Positions 57,901-64,000 of a stretch of DNA of 64,000 bases are shown in pieces. The notes beneath the pieces were generated by a model. The model saw only the letters and a program-made list of their open reading frames with translations, did no database searches and was not told where the DNA came from. A program made the translations under genes and the position numbers. This DNA comes from Oenanthe sinensis (lineage: Eukaryota; Streptophyta; Magnoliopsida; Apiales; Apiaceae): positions 20,095,631 to 20,159,630 of the forward strand of contig CM053802.1 of the NCBI GenBank assembly GCA_028671895.1, written 5' to 3'. Position 1 is the stretch's first letter; each line of letters begins with the position of its first letter.

Positions 57901-58422
57901 AGTTCTAATTAGTACTTTTATCGTCTGAACTATTAAGGAGTCAACAGTAAATATGCATGGGGTTAACTAGCAAAGTTATCAAGAACATAAACAGAAAGAC
58001 AAGGTGGTGTTTGACAACATAACTAAAAAAACCGTTTTCTGTTTTTATAAACATAAAATAGTTTTCAGAAAAACAAAAAACAACAGAAAACATGAAAATG
58101 TTGTTTTCTAGAAATATAAAATTATCTTCCAAAAGTTAAAACTCTCTCGATATAACTGATCAACCTTCCTACTTGTTATTATGATGGTTCAATTACTTTG
58201 TTACACAATTCTAAAAACAAAAAACGAGAAAGATAAATGTACTTGGTTTGGTTCTTTGCTCTCCTATAACATCCAAAGTGTCGACTGCAGGTTCTTCAAG
58301 AACCTGAGGCACGTAGCCTTGGCGGGCGTGTATTTGGTGGAATAACGCAGCGTCTTGCAGCTCGCTTTTTGCAGCAACTTCTCCGTACTCCAGCAGCAGT
58401 CCCGGCTCCTTCAAGTTTGTAA
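54954..58422 (+). CDS. ABC1K3: ABC1K3-type plastid atypical kinase
   Basis: Six exons: 54954-55526, 55909-56244, 56382-56937, 57251-57437, 57528-57894 and 58291-58422; total 2151 bases, 716 residues, near Arabidopsis ABC1K3 (711). The N-terminus is Ser/Thr/Arg-rich, as in a chloroplast transit peptide. ABC1/ADCK/UbiB signatures: KIGQ at 167-170, Ala-rich loop AAASLGQV at 227-234 in place of a Gly loop, VAVKVQRPG with Lys 249, RRVYQELNY, HADPHPGN at 381-388, and LDFG at 400-403. The C-terminus has EPEARSLGGRVFGGITQRLA, as in ABC1K3. ABC1K3 sits on plastoglobules with ABC1K1 and affects prenyl-quinone and tocopherol metabolism and light-stress tolerance (family knowledge). All introns are GT-AG except intron 4 (see separate entry). 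No internal stops; looks functional. Confidence 0.88.
57438..57527 (+). other. Probable GC-AG intron 4 of the ABC1K3 gene
   Basis: Exon 4 ends TTCAG and the next bases are GCATGT; the acceptor is GAGTAG before GTGGAACAG. Splicing here gives NGRFRWNRLEDLL, the conserved sequence. A GT donor at 57432 (GGGAG/GTTCAG) would also stay in frame but would delete Phe-Arg. CAG/GCATGT fits the strong consensus typical of GC donors. Confidence 0.65.
58000..58135. repeat. Possible MITE fragment in intron 5
   Basis: GTGGTGTTTGACAACATAACT followed by many GTTTTC/GAAAAC words in both orientations resembles dispersed plant inverted-repeat elements. No clear target duplication. Confidence 0.3.
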
Positions 58423-58878
58423 CACTTTTGGAACTCAACTCTTGAACAAAGCCAATTCATTTTAGACAGTTGGACACAGAATATAGACAAGGGAAAAAGA
58501 AAACTGTAGTAGTATATGATAACATTGTGCTCACGTATTTGAAACCCGAAAAATTAACACACTGCGCCAAATAGCTTGTATATACATGTTTTTATAAGAT
58601 ACACCAATTTATTTTTCAAGTTTTAGCCTTAAACACCTTTCCTCATCAAATAAGGTTCACTCCAACAGTACCAAGATTAAAAGAAAAATCTAAATAATCT
58701 GTGAACTATTCGAATCAATCAATTTGAGTTCCTGTACAAAAAATCCGACAATTTACTTGTCTTAAATCTTTTCGTATTAGTCCTTCTATTGACGGATATT
58801 TGTTTTTGTTGATGTGGTTGCTGAGTAGGATAAAACACACATGTTAGTTATTTACAAATGTAGTGTTAATGTTACATA

Positions 58879-58937
<59 letters not shown>

Positions 58938-60094
58938 CCGGGTTTTTTCGCGGATAGAAAAAATCCTATATAATCTTATAGAAGTGCGGATAAATAATGT
59001 GACTCTTAGATTCACAAAAATTTCGTGTGTTAATATTCACAAAATTTAGTACTATTCATCCATTCTACATACTAAAATTTTGTACAACCTAAGGATGTCA
59101 AAAGTTAAATTAGTGTTTTAAGAAATTCCTAGACTCTAACACCTTACGATCCCTCCCTCTCTTCTTTTTTGAGGAATCATTAGGTGCTTGTTTTTTAATT
59201 AATAAAATATTATTTTCTCTCCAATTTTTCTACTATCTTATAAAAAATTGTGTTGAAATATGAATAAAATATCAGTTAAGAGTAAGTAAAAGAAATATCG
59301 TTAGAGTTGACCCACTTGAAAATGTTTTAATTTACTAGAAATCTAATATTTTATATTATATTTAAAAATTTATTAGGAAGTTCTCGAAAATGTTTCAAGT
59401 AATATGGATAGTTGCCCCAACAAGTAAATATGCGATCATTTCCTGGACGCTGGAGAAAATTTTCATATTTTTTATACATAAAAAATTACTAGCCAAAAAA
59501 ACATTCTAGATTTGCAATAGGAACACAGGACAATAAGACCCCATTCGTTTTCTTATGAATGTAGCAGAATGGGACAAATCTTAACGATTATGTTGTCAAG
59601 ATTGTTTGTGTAAAGCTTTAATTTTTCTTAACGATTCAAAATCAGCCTAATCGCTCAGATAGGAATTCGTGCCTGAACCATTCTGAAACAACATAACATG
59701 TACAATTGTATCCTGTGTTTGTAATTATCTTGTTACATTTATCTATTATTTTATACTTTTTAATTATTTTGTTTAATTTATCTATTATTTTATACTGTTA
59801 TTATAATTATTATTACTTTACCATTGCTATACCATTTGTTAAAAAAATTATAATCTATGATAATTATGAAATTACTATTAATATCGTGTACTAGCATATT
59901 AATAATGTATTAGATTATTTATTTTTAATTGATTAAATAATAAATATCACCCCATATATTTTGCTATGTCTCGTCTTTTTGTTCAATTATTGGTCTCGTC
60001 ATTTGACGTGTTTATTTTTTGTTTTTCATCTTCGTTTTTCCATTGTTTTTTTCATCCTCAATCTTTCAGATATCTCCCTGCTTAAAGTCTTTTC
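58423..60094. other. AT-rich spacer after ABC1K3
   Basis: No gene is recognised. It contains a long (AT)n tract (58886-58934) and AT-rich low-complexity sequence at 59700-59950, where short open frames are compositional artefacts. Confidence 0.5.
58886..58934. repeat. (AT)n microsatellite
   Basis: About 24 AT units, preceded by ACACACAC. Confidence 0.95.
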
Positions 60095-60777
60095 ATGGCT
60101 AGTTCATCATAAGGAAAAAATATAGTTGAAGAATATGCAAATCTTTTGATAAATGATGAAGAAACGGAGGGTTTGGTTATTGAGGGGCTGCCGGAAATAT
60201 ATCGGAATCTAATTACTCTATGTGTTTGGTGGGGAGCTTCTTAACAAATAGAAAGGTGAATTTTCCGGCGATGCAGGATACATTATCCGCTATATGGAAA
60301 CCAGTAAAATGGGTCTTTATGGAGGAAACAAATTTCCCTAATCTGTTCATATTCAAGTTCTTTCATGATCTCGACCTACAGAGGGTGTTAGATGATGGGT
60401 CCTGGACTTTCAATCAACAAGTTTTATTGGTAAGAAAATTAGAAATAGGGGAATAATTGGCCAATATCAAACTTTTTGAGATGTATATATGGCTCCAAAT
60501 ATATGATTTACTGATTGGGTTCAATTCTGAGTTTATTCTAAAATCTATTGGTAACTATGTGGGCAAGTTTTTAGCATCCGATCCAAAGAACTTTCAAGGA
60601 TTACGGAAGAATTTTCTTCGAATTAAGGTGGCCATTAATGTTCATAATCCTTTGAAAAGTAAGATGCGAATCAAGAAAACGGGTGGGGAATGGTTGTGGA
60701 TTAATTTCAAGTATGAGCGCCTTCCTTCATTTTGTTTCTATTGTGGAAAGATTGGGCATTCTGAGAAATTTTGTTAA
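60095..60777 (+). pseudogene. LINE ORF1 (DUF4283-like, CCHC knuckle)
   Basis: The opening ATG at 60095 meets a stop after five codons. A frameshift near 60220 leads to MCLVGSFLTNRKVNF and FKFFHDLDLQRVLDDGSWTF, the DUF4283 signature (CLVG.FLT.R..N). A stop follows LEIGE. The last part gives the CCHC knuckle CFYCGKIGHSEKFC, ending at the stop at 60775-60777. The protein would bind element RNA. About 106 intact codons lie before the stop. Confidence 0.8.
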
Positions 60778-61259
60778 GCATTTTATGACGATAAGGAAAA
60801 TCAAGGTCAGAGAAGGTATGATGGATCACTTAGAGCACAAACCAATAAATAAGCTGCTAGCGTAAAAAATCAATAACTACGGGGATCAGATGGAGGAAGG
60901 TTGCAGATGGAAAGGATGGGAGTTTCCGGCGACAATCAAGCTAAAACTGATTCTGTTGGAAAAGCAGTAACAATTGTCCATGATTCAAGGATTTTATAGC
61001 GAAATTTTAGTGTTCAAGATCAGGAGTCAAACAAACCAGCGTTATCAGTGGGGGATGATAATATAATTATGAAGGATTGAATTATTATCTCAAAGCAAAA
61101 AAGGCCGCGTACTAATGGGAGTGGATTAGAAATAGATATTGAGATGTGCCACGAAAAAGAGATAAGTACTAGGCTGGATATTGATATGAGTGATGGGCTT
61201 GAACAGAATAAAAAAAACTTGTCATTAGCAGGACCTGTAAATCAGACCCGCCTGCCACA
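60778..61259 (+). other. LINE inter-ORF region
   Basis: Lies between the ORF1 knuckle and the endonuclease start. Frames are short and broken, with no motif. Confidence 0.5.
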
Positions 61260-62400
61260 ATGAGTACCTTATCTTGGAACTATAGGGGCTTGGGCAACCC
61301 TTGTACAGTTCAAGTTCTCTTGGACCTAGTCCAAATGAAAAGGCCTATAATTATTTTTTTAATGGAAACTATGATAGACCATGACCGGATTGAGGTTATA
61401 TGGGATACAATGAATTATGAGGGCCCCTTTATAGTAACAGGACCATGACATGGAGGTGGATTAACACTTTTTTGGAAACAAACGCATACGGTCCAAGTTA
61501 AAAAATATTTCTAAAATTTTATTGATGCTGGGATTAGGTTAAACAATATAGCTCCATGGAGACTCACTTGTTTTATGGGTGTCCTGAAAGATCAAGACGA
61601 AGAAAATCGTAGGATATGCTCAGGTTATTATCTTCCTAATCTACACTTCTATGGGATGTACTTGGTATTTTAATGACATGTTGTGAATTAATGAGAAGAA
61701 AGGGAAATATACTCATCCAAGTTGGCTGTTAAATGGGTTTAGGGAGGCCATATTTGATTGTGGGTTATCAGATCTGGATATGGAAGGGTATCCTTTCACA
61801 TGGGAAAAGTGCAGAGGAACAGACAAGTGGGTGGAAGAAAAATTGGATCGTGTTTGTGTTAACGATGGCTGACGGAACATGTTCCCCTCAAATAAGGTAC
61901 TTAATCTAGTTGCTCCCGCCTCAGATCACTCAACAATTTTCTTACAAATTAGTGTCTGGAGACCAGTAACACAAGGGTACCGTTTTCATTTTGAAAATTC
62001 TTGGCTAAGGAAAGAGGGATGTAGTAAGATTGTGGAAGATTGTTGGAAAAATAATAGAATGCAATATATTTGTGTAAGGCTGGAAAGTTGTGCAAAGGAA
62101 TTGAAAGCGTGGGGAGAGGGATTGGCGAAACAATTTAAGTAGAGGCTAACATATTGCAGAAAGAGAAAGGATAAATTTAGAGGCTTCTCAGATCCTTTTT
62201 CTATCTAGTGTTACAATGAGGCATCAAGAGATTATTCTAAGATACTAGCACGGTAGGAGGACTTTTGGAGACAGCGGACTAAACAATATTGGTTAAAAGC
62301 AGCTGATAGTAATTCGAAGTACTTTCACGCTTATGCCTCTGCAAGGAAGAAAAAGAACTCAATCAATCATCTAAAGGATGATCAAGGTAACTAAAGGGAC
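61260..62400 (+). pseudogene. LINE endonuclease domain
   Basis: Starts MSTLSWNYRGLGNPCTVQVL, then MKRPIIIFLMETMID, the start of the L1 endonuclease (SWNCRGLG and ..LMET). After a stop at 61446 it continues in other frames with GGGLTLFWK, WRLTCFMG and, further on, ASDHSTIFLQI (the SDH catalytic motif, about 61920-61950). Downstream is the linker KQYWLKAADSNSKYFHAYAS, matching the usual W...GD.NTKFFH..A. Several stops and frameshifts are present. Confidence 0.8.
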
Positions 62401-62412
62401 TAATCTAATGGC

Positions 62413-64000
62413 TTGGAGGACTTAATAGGTTCGTACTATAACAGTCTCTTTCAATCTCATGGTACTGATATGCAAGGAATTTTTGATTATGTGGAGACTC
62501 GAATCAGTCCTGAACAAAATGAGCTTTTAATTCAAGACTTTACTAGTGATAAAGTAAAAAATGCAATCTTTTCTATGCATCCTGATAAGAGTCCAGGACC
62601 AGGTGGTATGAACCCGACCTTTTACCAACATTTTTGGTACATCATTGGAGACGATGTAGTCAAATCCTGTTTACATATTCTATCTTCTGATTCTATTCCT
62701 AATAATCTGAATGATACGCTTGTTGTGCTCATCCCCAAGAAGCCTACTTCAGAGGTCATCACTGATTTACGTCTGATTTCTTTGTGTAATGTTTTGATAA
62801 AAATTATTACTAAGATATTGGCAAATCGGCTGAAAAGATTACTTCCTAGCATCATTTCATAAACACAAAGTGCAATAATACCGGGGAGATTAATAACCGA
62901 CAATGTGATTGTAGCTTATGAAATCAATCACTGGATGTACAGGAAAACTCAAGGAAAGGTGGGGTACGCAACCTTAAAAATCGAGATGAGTAAAGCATAT
63001 GATAGAGTCGAATGAAATTTTATTCGTGGTATCATGCAGAAAATGGGATTTACAAATAAATGGGTTGAATGGATTTTCCTATGTATGCCAACGATTAAAT
63101 ACAATTTGCGGGTCTTTGGAAAAGAAATAGGCACTATTGTACCAACTAGGGGACTAAGACAAGGCAATCCAATCTCGCCTTACATATTCTCACTACGCGT
63201 AGAAGGTCTCTCGGCTTTGATTCGACGGAGACATGAAAGTGGGTTGATTCATGGATGCAAGATTGCAAATAGAGCTCCAATTGTTAATCATCTATTTTTT
63301 GCTGATGACTGCTATCTTTTCTTTCGAGCAACTTCAACAGAAGCTCAGTGTGTGAAAGATTGCCTATTCTTATATGAAGTGGCTTCTGGTCAACGGGTAA
63401 ATTTTTAAAAATCTGGCATTCATTTTAGTCGTAACACTCCAAATTCAGTTATTGATTCTGTTAGTGTTGTTTTACAAGTTCAAGTAAGATCTGTTATTTC
63501 TTCTTATCTGGGTTTGCCGAGTTTCATTGGTAGGAACAAATGAGAGACCTTTCGGTATATCAAGGAGAAGATCTGGAACCGGATGTAAAGTTGGAAAAGG
63601 GAAATTATTTTTAGAGTAGGCAAGGAAGTACTTATAAAATCAGTTATTCAAGCCATTCCATCTTACATAATGAGTGTCTTCTTACTCCCGAAGCAACTTT
63701 GTGAAGATGTTGAAGGTTTAATGAATAGATTTTGGTGGTTATCAAATGTGGAAAACAACAGGGGCATTCGTTGGATGTGTTAGAACAGATTATATTATCC
63801 AAAGAAATTTGGTGGTTTTGGTTTTTGAAAAATTGGGGAGTTAAATATAGCTATGCTTGGAAAACATGTTTAACGTTTGTTGACTGATCCCCACTTTTCA
63901 TAGCTAAGTTACTGCAAGCCCGATACTATCTTTCAGGTTCCTTTAAGGAGGTAAGACTAGGGGTAATCCGAGCTTTGTATGGCATAGTATTCTTGTGACT
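62413..64000 (+). pseudogene. LINE reverse transcriptase, partial
   Basis: The frame from 62413 holds the RT core: MHPDKSPGPGGMNPTFYQHF, VVLIPKKPTSEVITDLRLIS, LCNVLIKIITKILANRLK, IIPGRLITDNVIVAYE, ATLKIEMSKAYDRVE, RGLRQGNPISPYIFSLRVEG and the catalytic FADDCYLF (about 63300). The first catalytic Asp motif (expected LDMSKAYDRV) has changed to IEMSKAYDRV. Stops occur after SIIS, after DRVE (Trp expected), after VNF and later. Downstream parts such as YLGLPSFIGR and VLIKSVIQAIPSYIMSVFLL continue to the window end. Confidence 0.88.

Larger units (their letters stand above)
60095..64000 (+). mobile_element. L1-type LINE (non-LTR retrotransposon), decayed, runs off the window
   Basis: In order: a gag-like ORF1 with a DUF4283-like region and a CCHC knuckle, an apurinic endonuclease, and a reverse transcriptase continuing to the window edge. 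This is the usual plant L1 layout. Frames are interrupted by many stops and frameshifts, so it is inactive. The 5' end is set at the first plausible ATG; the true end and target duplication are not seen. Confidence 0.88.

Overview
This window is plant nuclear DNA, most likely from a eudicot with a large, retrotransposon-rich genome. The evidence is intron-containing plant genes (a GRAS regulator, a plastid ABC1-like kinase and a tail-anchored coiled-coil protein), nested Ty1/copia and Ty3/gypsy elements, an L1-type LINE, and MITEs in AT-rich spacers. An asterid such as an Apiaceae species is only a guess.

Layout. 1-31.5 kb is a nest of LTR retrotransposons. The 3' end of a plus-strand copia element, with an extra ORF and its 3' LTR, occupies 1-1390. 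An AT-rich, hairpin-rich stretch follows (about 3.0-5.2 kb). A heavily decayed minus-strand copia element with a 1.45 kb 5' LTR spans about 5.6-11.65 kb. A second minus-strand copia element of the same family as the first spans 11.65-19.94 kb; its RT gene is split by a solo LTR (13113-14679, TSD AGAGT). That copia element sits in the integrase of a minus-strand Tat-lineage gypsy element (19.9-31.5 kb). The gypsy element is also split in RT by a 3.55 kb solo LTR (22840-26393, TSD CTTCT) and in gag by another copia-type LTR (28506-29909).

31.5-60 kb is the gene-bearing part. An SCL23-type GRAS gene lies at 32528-33832 (+). A PICC/PICL-type ER-anchored coiled-coil gene lies at 41068-45339 (-, four coding exons). 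An ABC1K3-type plastoglobule kinase gene lies at 54954-58422 (+, six exons, one apparently a GC-AG intron). The spacers hold a hAT-type MITE with an 8-bp TSD, a Mutator-like element with about 143-bp inverted repeats carrying a broken GRF zinc-finger gene, and a Stowaway-like MITE that is a 72-bp near-perfect hairpin. 60.1-64 kb is a decayed LINE (+) running off the window.

The genes are unrelated neighbours and show no sign of acting together. The most unusual signal is in the copia family present twice (1-1390 and 11.65-19.94 kb). A short word, TCAGAGTTT, is repeated in the U3 promoter region. Its reverse complement AAACTCTGA is repeated dozens of times in the coding strand, where it encodes Asn-Ser-Asp/Glu-rich linkers. 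The genomic RNA would therefore carry many mutually complementary short repeats. The other copia family shows a similar habit with a CTCGAT word, and keeps a 57-bp block identical between two otherwise diverged LTRs.
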